Source: an uncultured Rhizobiaceae group bacterium (GTDB taxonomy: Bacteria; Pseudomonadota; Alphaproteobacteria; Rhizobiales; Rhizobiaceae). Taken from it: DNA of 6,113 nt. Below the pieces are notes generated by a model. That model saw only the letters and a program-made list of their open reading frames with translations, did no database searches and was not told where the DNA came from. The stretch is taken from positions 1 through 6,113 of the forward strand of contig CALAIO010000188.1 of assembly GCA_937923355.1 (NCBI GenBank), read 5' to 3'. Positions 1-6,078 of this stretch are shown here, piece after piece (the first letter of the stretch is position 1; each line of letters starts with the position of its first letter). The position numbers and the translations under genes were made by a program.

Positions 1-53
1 GAGACTGACGTTAAATAGTTCCGAGTACACGTCAAAAACGTAACTAATTACCT

Positions 54-65
54 TGGGTTAACCCA
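54..65. promoter_or_regulatory. Perfect TGGGTTAACCCA palindrome before the barrel gene
   Basis: A perfect 12-bp palindrome lies just upstream of the possible start codons of the large barrel gene. Flanking CCT and AGG extend the dyad if one T is bulged out. Related short motifs follow closely: GGTAACC at 68-74, GTTAACC at 93-99 and GGTAACG at 105-111. The position fits a regulator site or a small 5' leader structure, but I do not recognise the motif. No convincing -35/-10 pair is visible in the first 75 bases, so the promoter may lie further upstream or the gene may be read through from an upstream gene. Confidence 0.3.
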
Positions 66-99
66 TAGGTAACCATTGGTGGGTCATAGATTGTTAACC

Positions 100-3000
100 A
101 TGTTTGGTAACGGATCATTCATAACTCGCCGTGCACTCGGATTAAATGAGCGTACAGGCAAATTACACCTTAGGAAGCTTATGCTTTCTGCGGCTATTGC
201 CCCGTATCTGCTATTACCGTCTCAGCAACTTGCTCATGCCAATGATTTGGACTTCCTGCTGCAAGCTGAAGATGCTGCCATTAATGCGCCACAAGAGGCA
301 GCACCAACTAACTCAGGCATTTCTATTTCTGTTGATGGTGAAACGGTTCTGGGTAATCCAACGCCAGAAGATAAAGTTATCAGAACGGACCGTGACCTTG
401 AGGCTGTTGATATTCAGATTAAGTTTGATGGGCTTGATGTAACACGCCGTTTAAACGTTGCAACGACCGATCTGCGCGGAACATATAAGCCTGGTGAGAA
501 AATTACATTTAACGGCTCTTGGAACTATCCTGATTGGATAGACCGTGCTGAAATTCGTATCTACCGCGGTATCGATAAATATTCGCCAACTGCAATCGCG
601 CAGCCGCTGGAAATTGTTCAAATTCCAACTAGAGGCAGTGACGCTGGTTCTGTTGTTTGGAGAAGTTTTGACGAAACGGACAGCTTGCGCCTTGAAGGTG
701 GTGACTTGACTTACGTCTTGCGTGTTTATGATCAAAAGGGACGTTTTGATGAAACGCTTCCACTTGATTTACGCATTAGTGATGAAGAATTATACCTGCC
801 CGAACGCGATGCACAAAAAGAAATAGCCATTGCACCTGGTGAAGGTGATGACCGAACAGGTGTTTCCAATATTCCGCTTTATGGTGGTTCGGTTACAGTT
901 TATGGCCGCAATGTTCCTCCAGGATATACCGTTGAAGTCTTAGGTGAAACCATTCCGGTTGATAGTGGTCAGCGATTTGTAACCAGCCGTATTTTGCCTC
1001 CGGGTGACCATGCCGTTGATGTGAATGTTTCAGGTCTTGGCAAGGATTCAGGACTTCAATTTGAACGTGATATCAATATTCCGGATAGTGAATGGTTTTA
1101 TGTTGGCTTGGCAGATCTAACGCTTGGCAAACGCATTGGCTCTGATGCAGAAGGTTTGGTCAACGCACATCCAAACGAGTTTCCTAGCACGACTTTTAGA
1201 CGCGGGCGCGTCGCCTTCTACGTTAAAGGCAAGATTAAAGGGTCTACACTTCTAACTGCTGCGTTTGATACCAGTGAAGAAGAGCTTGATGATATTTTCG
1301 ATAATCTGGACCGCAAGGACCCAAGACGTCTTTTGCGCAATCTTGATCCAGATGATTTTTATCCTGTCTTTGGTGATGATAGTACAACGGTTGATGATGC
1401 ACCTACCTCAGGCAAGTTTTATGTGCGCCTTGAAAAAGGCAAGAGCCATGTCATTTGGGGTGATTTTAAAACCCGCATCGATGGTACGGAACTGGCGCGT
1501 TATGAGCGTGGTCTTTACGGTGCAAAAGTGCATCTTGAATCAGACTATGTAACCAGTCATGGTCAACCTGTTGCGCAAGTAGAAGCATTTGCTGCAGAAC
1601 CAGGCACACTTCCACAACGTGACGAATTGCGCGGCACTGGTGGTTCTGCCTATTTCCTTCGTCGTCAGGATATTAATCGCGGTTCAGAACAAATTACCAT
1701 TGAACGCCGTGACCGTGTAACGGGTGAAGTTGTTGAACGCACTTTGCTGCGCCCTGATGAAGATTATCAAATTGATTATGTTCAAGGTGTCGTGCTGTTA
1801 CGTAGACCCTTGCAATCACAAGGTGGCACGACAGGTGCTGTTCGCCAAGGTGTAACAGGCGATCAGGATTTATTCCTTGTTGCTGTTTATGAATATACGC
1901 CTACGCTGACCGATCTTGATGGCTTTACTTATGGTGGCCGTGGTGAAGTTTGGCTTACAGACAATGTACGTATTGGCGCAACGGGTTATCTGGAAGATAC
2001 AGGTTTTGCAGACCAGACGCTTTTTGGTGTTGATGCGCACTTCAGACTGACAGAGAAAAGTTACTTCGAACTCGAGTGGGCGCAATCTGAAGGGAATACC
2101 TTTGGTGTCGTGACCTCTACCGATGGTGGTTTTATCTTTAATCCGATTTCAGGCAATGGCCCTGCCAATGGCAAGGCGGAAGCTTACCGTGCCAAACTCG
2201 CGCTTGATCTGGGCGAGTTAACCGAAGGTGCGCTGGAAGGCACTATCGGTGGGTACTATGAAAACCGCGATGCAGGCTTTAATGCGCCGGGTCGTTTTAC
2301 AACGGTTCAAGAGCGTCTGACTGGCGTTTTTGCTGATGTTGCAATTGATGAAGATACTACGCTTCGTGCAAAATATGATGAAGTAAACAAAGCAGATGGC
2401 AATAATCGCCGTGAATTGAGTGCAGAGCTTGAGCGACGCTTTGGCGATGAATATACCGCAAGTATTGGCGTCACACATTCTGATAAGACCACTTCTATTG
2501 GGTCATCTACAGGTGTCGGTGAGCGCACGGACGTTGGTGCGCGTATCACGCGAACATTTGATGAAAAGAATAAAGTTTGGGTCTTTGGTCAGGCAACCGT
2601 TTCCAGAGACAGTACACGTGAACGTAATGACCGTGTAGGTGTTGGTTTTGAACGTCAGATTACAGACAAGCTTTCTGCAGAGGCGGAAGTTTCTTACGGA
2701 ACGCAAGGCGTTGGCGCATTGGCCGGATTGGTTTATTCACCCAATGCGGATGATCGTTACTATGTTGGTTACCGCATTGACCCGGATACAACCGCAGGTG
2801 ATTTAAACGGATATGACCCGTTTGGTCGTGATTTGGGTTCAATTGTATATGGTGCAAATCGCAAGTTAAACGATCAATGGTCAGCATTCTTCGAAGAGAA
2901 TTATGATTTCTCAGGTACGCAACGCTCTCTTACACATACCTATGGTGTGACTTTTACACCGGATGCAGTTTGGACTTTAAGTGCAGGGTTTGAGGCTGGC

Positions 3001-3777
3001 GAAGTCTATGATGATATCAATGGTGATTTTGACCGTGTTGCAGTTTCAGGTAGTGCGTCTTTGCGTGAGGAAGTCAGAAATGCTTCGCTACGCTTTGAAG
3101 CGCGTTTTGAAGAAGGCCAAAACGCAGCAGTTAGGGATCGTAACACGTATCTACTAAGCGGGCAGTATGGCTATCTGCATAATGATGACTGGCGCTTTAT
3201 TGCGAGCATTGATGCTGTTCTTTCAGAGTCTGATCAAGATACAATTCTTGATGGAGATTACGTTGAAGGCTCTGTCGGTTGGGCATATCGTCCGGTTGAA
3301 AGCGATCGTTTGAACGCGCTGTTCCGTTATACCTATCTTGAAGACCTGCCAGGTTCGCAGCAGGTTAATGCTCAGAACCAAATTCTCGGACCACGTCAGC
3401 GCAGCCATGTGCTTGAAGCCGACTTTGTTTATGATCTGAATGAGCGTTGGTCTGTGGGTGGTAAATATGGTTTCCGCACGGGTGAGATTGAAACGGTTCG
3501 TGGCAGTGGTAATTTCCAAAATTCATCTGCTCATCTTGCGATTGCAAGAGCTGATTATCATGTCATTGAAAAATGGGATTTGTTAATCGAAGCGCGCGCA
3601 CTTTGGTTGCCTGAGCTTGATCAGACGAATACAGGCATTCTGGCAGGCGCGTATCACCATCTTGGCGACAACTTCAAGGTTGGTGTCGGTTATAACTTCG
3701 GCCAATTTTCAGATGACCTAACTGACCTCACCTACGATGATGAAGGGGTCTTCATCAATGTGATTGGCAAGTTCTAG
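100..3777 (+). CDS. Large outer-membrane beta-barrel protein with N-terminal periplasmic beta-sandwich domains
   Basis: A secreted protein of about 1225 residues. Counting from the ATG at 100, residues 1-47 form a signal peptide: a long basic n-region (TRRALGL, KLHLRK), a hydrophobic core (MLSAAIAPYLLL), and a likely signal peptidase I site at AHA|ND. Residues 48 to about 325 look like beta-sandwich domains, including a carboxypeptidase-regulatory-like stretch near 258-310. From about 331 (WFYVGLADLTLGKR) the protein becomes alternating, aromatic-rich strands and ends in Phe (VIGKF), typical of outer-membrane barrels recognised by BAM. Conserved-looking blocks are FYVRLEKGKSHVIWGDF (440-456), GTGGSAYFLRRQDI (512-525), DYQIDYVQGVVLL (555-567) and GVGYNFGQFSDDLTDL near the end. 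There is no TonB box or plug that I can recognise, so calling it a TonB receptor would be unsafe. The substrate is unknown. Proteins of this shape often sit beside giant DUF11-repeat surface proteins; that is recollection, not seen here. The start is uncertain: TTG 76 and GTG 79 are in frame with a weak AGGT at 67-70. ATG 181 has AGGA at 172-175 but would lose the basic n-region. Confidence 0.8.
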   Translation: MFGNGSFITRRALGLNERTGKLHLRKLMLSAAIAPYLLLPSQQLAHANDLDFLLQAEDAAINAPQEAAPTNSGISISVDGETVLGNPTPEDKVIRTDRDLEAVDIQIKFDGLDVTRRLNVATTDLRGTYKPGEKITFNGSWNYPDWIDRAEIRIYRGIDKYSPTAIAQPLEIVQIPTRGSDAGSVVWRSFDETDSLRLEGGDLTYVLRVYDQKGRFDETLPLDLRISDEELYLPERDAQKEIAIAPGEGDDRTGVSNIPLYGGSVTVYGRNVPPGYTVEVLGETIPVDSGQRFVTSRILPPGDHAVDVNVSGLGKDSGLQFERDINIPDSEWFYVGLADLTLGKRIGSDAEGLVNAHPNEFPSTTFRRGRVAFYVKGKIKGSTLLTAAFDTSEEELDDIFDNLDRKDPRRLLRNLDPDDFYPVFGDDSTTVDDAPTSGKFYVRLEKGKSHVIWGDFKTRIDGTELARYERGLYGAKVHLESDYVTSHGQPVAQVEAFAAEPGTLPQRDELRGTGGSAYFLRRQDINRGSEQITIERRDRVTGEVVERTLLRPDEDYQIDYVQGVVLLRRPLQSQGGTTGAVRQGVTGDQDLFLVAVYEYTPTLTDLDGFTYGGRGEVWLTDNVRIGATGYLEDTGFADQTLFGVDAHFRLTEKSYFELEWAQSEGNTFGVVTSTDGGFIFNPISGNGPANGKAEAYRAKLALDLGELTEGALEGTIGGYYENRDAGFNAPGRFTTVQERLTGVFADVAIDEDTTLRAKYDEVNKADGNNRRELSAELERRFGDEYTASIGVTHSDKTTSIGSSTGVGERTDVGARITRTFDEKNKVWVFGQATVSRDSTRERNDRVGVGFERQITDKLSAEAEVSYGTQGVGALAGLVYSPNADDRYYVGYRIDPDTTAGDLNGYDPFGRDLGSIVYGANRKLNDQWSAFFEENYDFSGTQRSLTHTYGVTFTPDAVWTLSAGFEAGEVYDDINGDFDRVAVSGSASLREEVRNASLRFEARFEEGQNAAVRDRNTYLLSGQYGYLHNDDWRFIASIDAVLSESDQDTILDGDYVEGSVGWAYRPVESDRLNALFRYTYLEDLPGSQQVNAQNQILGPRQRSHVLEADFVYDLNERWSVGGKYGFRTGEIETVRGSGNFQNSSAHLAIARADYHVIEKWDLLIEARALWLPELDQTNTGILAGAYHHLGDNFKVGVGYNFGQFSDDLTDLTYDDEGVFINVIGKF

Positions 3778-3792
3778 AATTCAGCTTGAATT
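3778..3792. terminator. Small inverted repeat between convergent genes (possible weak bidirectional terminator)
   Basis: AATTCA (3778-3783) and TGAATT (3787-3792) form a perfect 6-bp inverted repeat with a 3-base loop. It fills the 14-base gap between the barrel stop codon and the trmFO stop codon and overlaps the latter by one base. The stem is AT-rich and neither side has a strong T-tract, so it would be a poor terminator. It is listed because it is the only candidate structure where two convergent transcripts must end. Confidence 0.25.
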
Positions 3793-5225
3793 TATTCAGC
3801 CGCTTCCAAAAACGAAGTGTCACTCAACCATTGATTAAAATCCTGTAGCGCTCGCGCGCTCATGATTTTCTTTTTAGCGATGGTTTTATCTTTGCCACGC
3901 CAACGTTTCACACCTTCCGGTTTTTTCAGCAGAGATTTGTCTACTGGTGGTAAAAGCCCAAAATTTACATTCATCGGTTGGAAGGAGCGTTTTGATTTCT
4001 CGTTACTCTCTCCCGTTTCATCATAGGCAACGTGACCCGTTGTGATGTGATGCAATAGTGCGCCCATGGCAGATGAGATTGGTGGCAGTTCTAGTTCTCT
4101 GCCTTCCAGTTCTGCAACGGCAAAGCGGGCAGCGAGAATGCCGATGGATGCGCTTTCAACGTAGCCTTCGCAACCTGTGATTTGCCCTGCAAATCGAATG
4201 TGTGGTTTGCCTTTTAGGGTTAAACGCTCATCAAGTACCTTGGGTGAGTTTAAATAGGTGTTGCGATGAATGCCGCCGAGGCGTGCGAACTCAGCGTTCT
4301 CAAGACCGGGAATAGCCTTAAAGATTTCTGCCTGAGCGCCGTATTTCAGTTTGGTTTGAAAGCCCACGATATTATAAAGCGTGCCAAGCGCATTGTCTTG
4401 ACGCAATTGCACAACTGCGTAGGGTTTTTCATCTGGCTTGTGCGAGTTGGTCAGCCCCATTGGTTTCATCGGGCCATGGCGAAGCGTTTCGCGACCGCGT
4501 TCTGCCATGACTTCGATTGGCAAGCAGCCATCAAAATAGGGCACGTTTTCCCATTGCTTGAAGACGGTTTTGTCACCTTCAATCAGCGAGTCGATGAACT
4601 GGTTATATTGGTCTTCGTCGAGCGGGCAATTGATATAATCTTTGCCATTACCGCCAGGGCCAACTTTGTCATAGCGCGATTGGAACCAGGCCTTGTCAAA
4701 ATCAATGGAATCAAAATGAACGATGGGTGCGATGGCATCAAAGAATGAAAGTTCATCTTCACCTGTTGCTTCGGCAATTTCTTTTGCTAAATCAGGGGAT
4801 GTCAGCGGGCCTGTTGCAATGATGGTCTGGCCCCAGCTTTCAGGGGGAAGACCCGTTACTTCTTCCCTCACGATTTCAATGTTCGGGTGTGCTTCCAGTC
4901 TTTTGGTGACTTCATCAGAAAAAGCATCACGGTCTACCGCAAGTGCTGTGCCTGCGGGAACTTTGTGTAAATCGCCGCATTGCATGATGAGCGATCCTGC
5001 ATCACGCATTTCTGCGTGGAGCACGCCCACTGCATTGGTCTCGCTATCATCTGAACGGAAAGAATTGGAACAAACGAGCTCCGCCAAGCCTTCCGTATTA
5101 TGAGCGTCAGTTTTGCGAGTAGGGCGCATTTCAAAGAGTTTGACTTTCACGCCCAGTTCTGCCGCCTGCCATGCAGCTTCCGAGCCTGCTAATCCGCCGC
5201 CAATGATGTTTAGTGTTTTCGTCAC
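3792..5225 (-). CDS. trmFO: Methylenetetrahydrofolate--tRNA-(uracil-5-)-methyltransferase TrmFO
   Basis: A cytoplasmic flavoenzyme that makes 5-methyluridine at position 54 of the tRNA T-loop, using 5,10-methylenetetrahydrofolate as carbon donor and reduced FAD as reductant. The 477-residue length is slightly longer than the usual 435-470. Visible motifs are the N-terminal FAD-binding [11 protein letters not shown] (9-19), [12 protein letters not shown] (49-60) with C52, [14 protein letters not shown] (231-244) with C234, and the C-terminal [14 protein letters not shown] (345-358). C52 and C234 align with the two functional cysteines of the Bacillus subtilis enzyme (C53 and C226). The start is GTG at 5225: a GAGGG Shine-Dalgarno sits 7 bases upstream, and an in-frame TGA 24 bases upstream leaves no room for an ATG. 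The gene appears monocistronic, with a candidate promoter immediately upstream at 5256-5284, and runs convergently into the barrel gene. The C-terminal extension (about 435-477) is Lys-rich with [14 protein letters not shown], plausibly a tRNA contact. It was formerly named gid. Confidence 0.96.
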   Translation of the reverse strand: MTKTLNIIGGGLAGSEAAWQAAELGVKVKLFEMRPTRKTDAHNTEGLAELVCSNSFRSDDSETNAVGVLHAEMRDAGSLIMQCGDLHKVPAGTALAVDRDAFSDEVTKRLEAHPNIEIVREEVTGLPPESWGQTIIATGPLTSPDLAKEIAEATGEDELSFFDAIAPIVHFDSIDFDKAWFQSRYDKVGPGGNGKDYINCPLDEDQYNQFIDSLIEGDKTVFKQWENVPYFDGCLPIEVMAERGRETLRHGPMKPMGLTNSHKPDEKPYAVVQLRQDNALGTLYNIVGFQTKLKYGAQAEIFKAIPGLENAEFARLGGIHRNTYLNSPKVLDERLTLKGKPHIRFAGQITGCEGYVESASIGILAARFAVAELEGRELELPPISSAMGALLHHITTGHVAYDETGESNEKSKRSFQPMNVNFGLLPPVDKSLLKKPEGVKRWRGKDKTIAKKKIMSARALQDFNQWLSDTSFLEAAE

Positions 5226-5255
5226 GCCTAGACCCTCAATAATCGTTCACTCCTA

Positions 5256-5284
5256 CATATATGCCATGGGCTTAAAAGCAACAA
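5256..5284 (-). promoter_or_regulatory. Candidate sigma-70-type promoter of trmFO
   Basis: Read on the minus strand, TTGTTG (5284-5279) and TATATG (5261-5256) are separated by exactly 17 bases. Each matches the consensus at four of six positions. Transcription would begin near 5249 and give a leader of about 24 bases containing the GAGGG ribosome site. The -35 box directly abuts the terminator stem of the upstream DUF1127-sRNA unit and occupies its U-tract region. Confidence 0.45.
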
Positions 5285-5311
5285 CGCCCGCAGCATTTTT
5301 TGCTGCGGGCG
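5273..5311 (-). terminator. Strong intrinsic terminator of the DUF1127-sRNA transcript
   Basis: CGCCCGCAGCA (5285-5295) and TGCTGCGGGCG (5301-5311) form a perfect 11-bp GC-rich stem with a 5-base loop. On the minus strand the loop is AAAAA and the stem is followed by a U-rich tract, UUGUUGCUUUU (5284-5274). On the plus strand the following bases are not T-rich, which fixes the direction. It lies about 100 bases after the DUF1127 stop codon and 7 bases after the second C-rich hairpin, so it ends the mRNA/sRNA transcript and forms the 3' end of any processed small RNA. Confidence 0.9.
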
Positions 5312-5391
5312 CTGATGGAAGGGTCAACTATTGGAGGGGGGAGGGTTGACCCTTGAACTTCTTTTAATGGGAGGAGGATATTAAAAGAAGT
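5285..5391 (-). ncRNA. Cuckoo-like (CcsR-type) double-hairpin sRNA in the 3' region of the DUF1127 gene
   Basis: Reading the minus strand, hairpin 1 has a perfect 12-bp stem (5391-5380 with 5368-5357) and loop AUCCUCCUCCC (5379-5369). Two bases later, hairpin 2 has a perfect 10-bp stem (5354-5345 with 5328-5319) and a 16-base loop, CCUCCCCCCUCCAAUA. Seven bases later the intrinsic terminator stem begins. The exact CCUCCUCCC in loop 1 is the signature of cuckoo RNAs, known from alphaproteobacteria as double hairpins carrying anti-Shine-Dalgarno loops, often downstream of a DUF1127 gene. In Rhodobacter sphaeroides the CcsR1-4 RNAs follow ccaF1 and are induced by stress. The likely role, inferred, is titration or base-pairing with G-rich sites such as ribosome-binding sites, after RNase processing from the DUF1127 mRNA 3' end. 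The alternating-strand alternative (G-rich loops on the plus strand) is disfavoured because the terminator points the minus way. Confidence 0.82.
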
Positions 5392-5392
5392 A

Positions 5393-5410
5393 TTAGAATT
5401 TGTTAGAATT
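5393..5410 (-). repeat. Short AU-rich direct repeat between the DUF1127 stop and the sRNA
   Basis: TTAGAATT occurs at 5393-5400 and again at 5403-5410, separated by TG. On the minus strand this gives AATTCTAA twice, overlapping the DUF1127 stop codon and leading up to the first base of sRNA hairpin 1. The linker is AU-rich and probably unpaired, which suits an RNase E-type processing site that would release the sRNA from the mRNA. That role is inference. Confidence 0.4.
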
Positions 5411-5549
5411 AACGTACGTTGCGTGCAACGAAGTTAATATCACCACGGTTGATACCTAGGTCATCAAGCTCGCGGTTAGAAAGTGAGCTAAGCTCAGATA
5501 CAGTACGACGGTAGTTGCGCCATTTTCTGAAAGAACCGATCATGTTCAT
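5409..5549 (-). CDS. DUF1127 family small arginine-rich protein
   Basis: A 46-residue protein beginning MNMIGSFRKWRNYRRTV and containing the family core LSNRELDDLGINRGDI, ending VARNVR. Nine of 46 residues are Arg or Lys, mostly in the N-terminal FRKWRNYRR block, as expected for a nucleic-acid-binding peptide. There is no signal peptide or membrane segment, so it should be cytoplasmic. The start is ATG at 5549 with GGAG (5561-5558) 8 bases upstream; the ATG two codons later (5543) is less well placed. DUF1127 proteins of this size occur in many copies in Rhizobiales and Rhodobacterales. The Rhodobacter member CcaF1 binds RNA and is co-transcribed with CcsR sRNAs, and Agrobacterium members have been linked to phosphate and carbon metabolism. 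Here the same arrangement is seen: the ORF is followed by two CCUCC-loop hairpins and a terminator. The specific function of this copy is not known. Confidence 0.93.
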   Translation of the reverse strand: MNMIGSFRKWRNYRRTVSELSSLSNRELDDLGINRGDINFVARNVR

Positions 5550-5597
5550 GTTACTTACTCCAAGTAATAAAATCTGTGTTTGTCTTGATCTTGATAT

Positions 5598-5612
5598 ATG
5601 ACTCTAGGTCAT
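5598..5612. promoter_or_regulatory. ATGAC-N5-GTCAT inverted repeat upstream of DUF1127
   Basis: Five-base arms ATGAC (5598-5602) and GTCAT (5608-5612) flank TCTAG. The repeat is about 50 bases upstream of the DUF1127 start codon, within the probable 5' leader or promoter. It could be an operator half-site pair or a small leader hairpin; on the plus strand it is followed by a T-run but is too short to be a convincing terminator. Confidence 0.2.
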
Positions 5613-5641
5613 TTTTTACGAGTGCTAATATCGAATGACAG

Positions 5642-5670
5642 ATATGCAAAAACTGCAGGGCATCATTAAG
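5642..5670 (-). promoter_or_regulatory. Weak candidate promoter for the DUF1127-sRNA unit
   Basis: On the minus strand CTTAAT (5670-5665) and GCATAT (5647-5642) are spaced by 17 bases. They resemble the alphaproteobacterial heat-shock sigma (RpoH) pattern CTTGAA / CCATAT more than sigma-70, which would fit the stress-controlled CcsR operon of Rhodobacter. The match is imperfect and could be chance. It would give a leader of about 85 bases. Confidence 0.25.
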
Positions 5671-5744
5671 AAAAAGTAAAGGTGGTTTCGCGGTCGTTTA
5701 GCGGCAGGTTTGTGGCTACGATTTCTACGTCAATTAACTATTTT

Positions 5745-5759
5745 ATGAACACTGTTCAT
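5745..5759. promoter_or_regulatory. Operator copy 1, ATGAACA-C-TGTTCAT
   Basis: A perfect 15-bp palindrome with 7-base arms and a single central base. It ends 6 bases upstream of the -35 box of the promoter at 5766-5794. The arms are identical to those of the second copy at 5794-5808, with centres 49 bp apart. Size and symmetry fit a homodimeric helix-turn-helix repressor, for example TetR/AcrR type; the regulator gene is not in the window. Confidence 0.7.
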
Positions 5760-5765
5760 TTTCGC

Positions 5766-5794
5766 TTGCAAGACTATGTATTCTGACCTATAAA
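5766..5794 (+). promoter_or_regulatory. Sigma-70-type promoter of the small membrane protein gene
   Basis: TTGCAA (5766-5771) and TATAAA (5789-5794) are separated by the optimal 17 bases. Transcription should start near 5801, in the middle of operator copy 2, leaving a leader of about 25 bases before the ATG at 5826. The palindromes just upstream of -35 and over the start site imply strong repression by a DNA-bound protein. Confidence 0.7.
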
Positions 5795-5808
5795 TGAACA
5801 ATGTTCAT
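5794..5808. promoter_or_regulatory. Operator copy 2, ATGAACA-A-TGTTCAT
   Basis: The second perfect 15-bp palindrome differs from copy 1 only in the central base. It overlaps the last base of the -10 box and covers the predicted transcription start, the classic place for a repressor to block RNA polymerase. With the centres 49 bp apart (a little under five helical turns) two dimers could cooperate or loop across the promoter. Confidence 0.72.
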
Positions 5809-5825
5809 AAATAAGGAATTCAGAG

Positions 5826-6023
5826 ATGACACATAAAATCAAAGATAGCGAATATTTTGAAGAGACGACAAAAGAATTCGGCAAATATTCTTGGATCAAG
5901 CCAGCATTGGTTATGGGCGCAATAGGTGCGTCCATCGTCGGGGTCATTATGGCAGCGCCGTATATCTTGGAGACCATTCAGGCGGTGTTTTTGTTCCTGA
6001 TGTTTTTTGGTTTGTTGGGGTAG
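5826..6023 (+). CDS. Small hypothetical membrane protein (two predicted membrane segments)
   Basis: A 65-residue protein that I do not recognise. Residues 1-25 are charged and soluble (MTHKIKDSEYFEETTKEFGKY), followed by a hydrophobic segment at about 27-46 (ALVMGAIGASIVGVIMAAPY) and a second at about 50-65 (IQAVFLFLMFFGLLG) that ends at the C-terminus. An inner-membrane helical hairpin is likely. The start is well supported: AAGGA at 5813-5817 lies 8 bases upstream of the ATG, and a good promoter with two operators precedes it. It is the first gene of a plus-strand unit that probably continues into the gene starting at 6079, 55 bases downstream. The tight operator control suggests an inducible role, but no function can be assigned. 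The antisense reading frame over the same bases has no ribosome site or family signature. Confidence 0.8.
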   Translation: MTHKIKDSEYFEETTKEFGKYSWIKPALVMGAIGASIVGVIMAAPYILETIQAVFLFLMFFGLLG

Positions 6024-6078
6024 GGAGAGTCAAAATTTAACCAGTCTTATTTATCTTAAATCATGAAAGGATAGTGAA

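Noticed and set aside
1..43. Possible C-terminal codons of an upstream plus-strand gene (ending ETDVK at base 18, or a frame ending at 43)
   Set aside because: Two frames are open to the window edge and neither can be recognised from so few codons; not reported as a feature.
1870..3547. Several 60-98-codon minus-strand ORFs inside the barrel gene
   Set aside because: They are shadows of the large ORF with low-complexity, unfamily-like translations and no regulatory signals.
4266..5103. Plus-strand ORFs of 160 and 126 codons opposite trmFO
   Set aside because: They are antisense to a well-supported conserved enzyme gene, show no family signature and have no convincing ribosome site; they reflect codon bias of trmFO.
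3792..5225. TrmFO as something unusual
   Set aside because: All key motifs and both functional cysteines are present and the length is normal; a GTG start is unremarkable.
5113..5349. 78-codon plus-strand ORF spanning the trmFO start, the terminator and a C-rich hairpin
   Set aside because: It crosses the terminator and sRNA hairpin and reads the antisense of trmFO's N-terminus; the end is low-complexity. It is not a credible gene.
5319..5391. CRISPR-like or transposon-end interpretation of the adjacent inverted repeats
   Set aside because: The two inverted repeats have unrelated stems and no repeated spacer unit or target-site duplication. The minus-strand terminator and C-rich loops explain them better as RNA hairpins.
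5635..5679. Short plus-strand peptide MTDMQKLQGIIKKK
   Set aside because: Only 14 codons, no Shine-Dalgarno and no promoter; it falls in the divergent intergenic region and is most likely chance.
5774..5977. 67-codon minus-strand ORF opposite the small membrane protein
   Set aside because: The plus-strand ORF has a promoter, operators and a ribosome site; the antisense frame has none.
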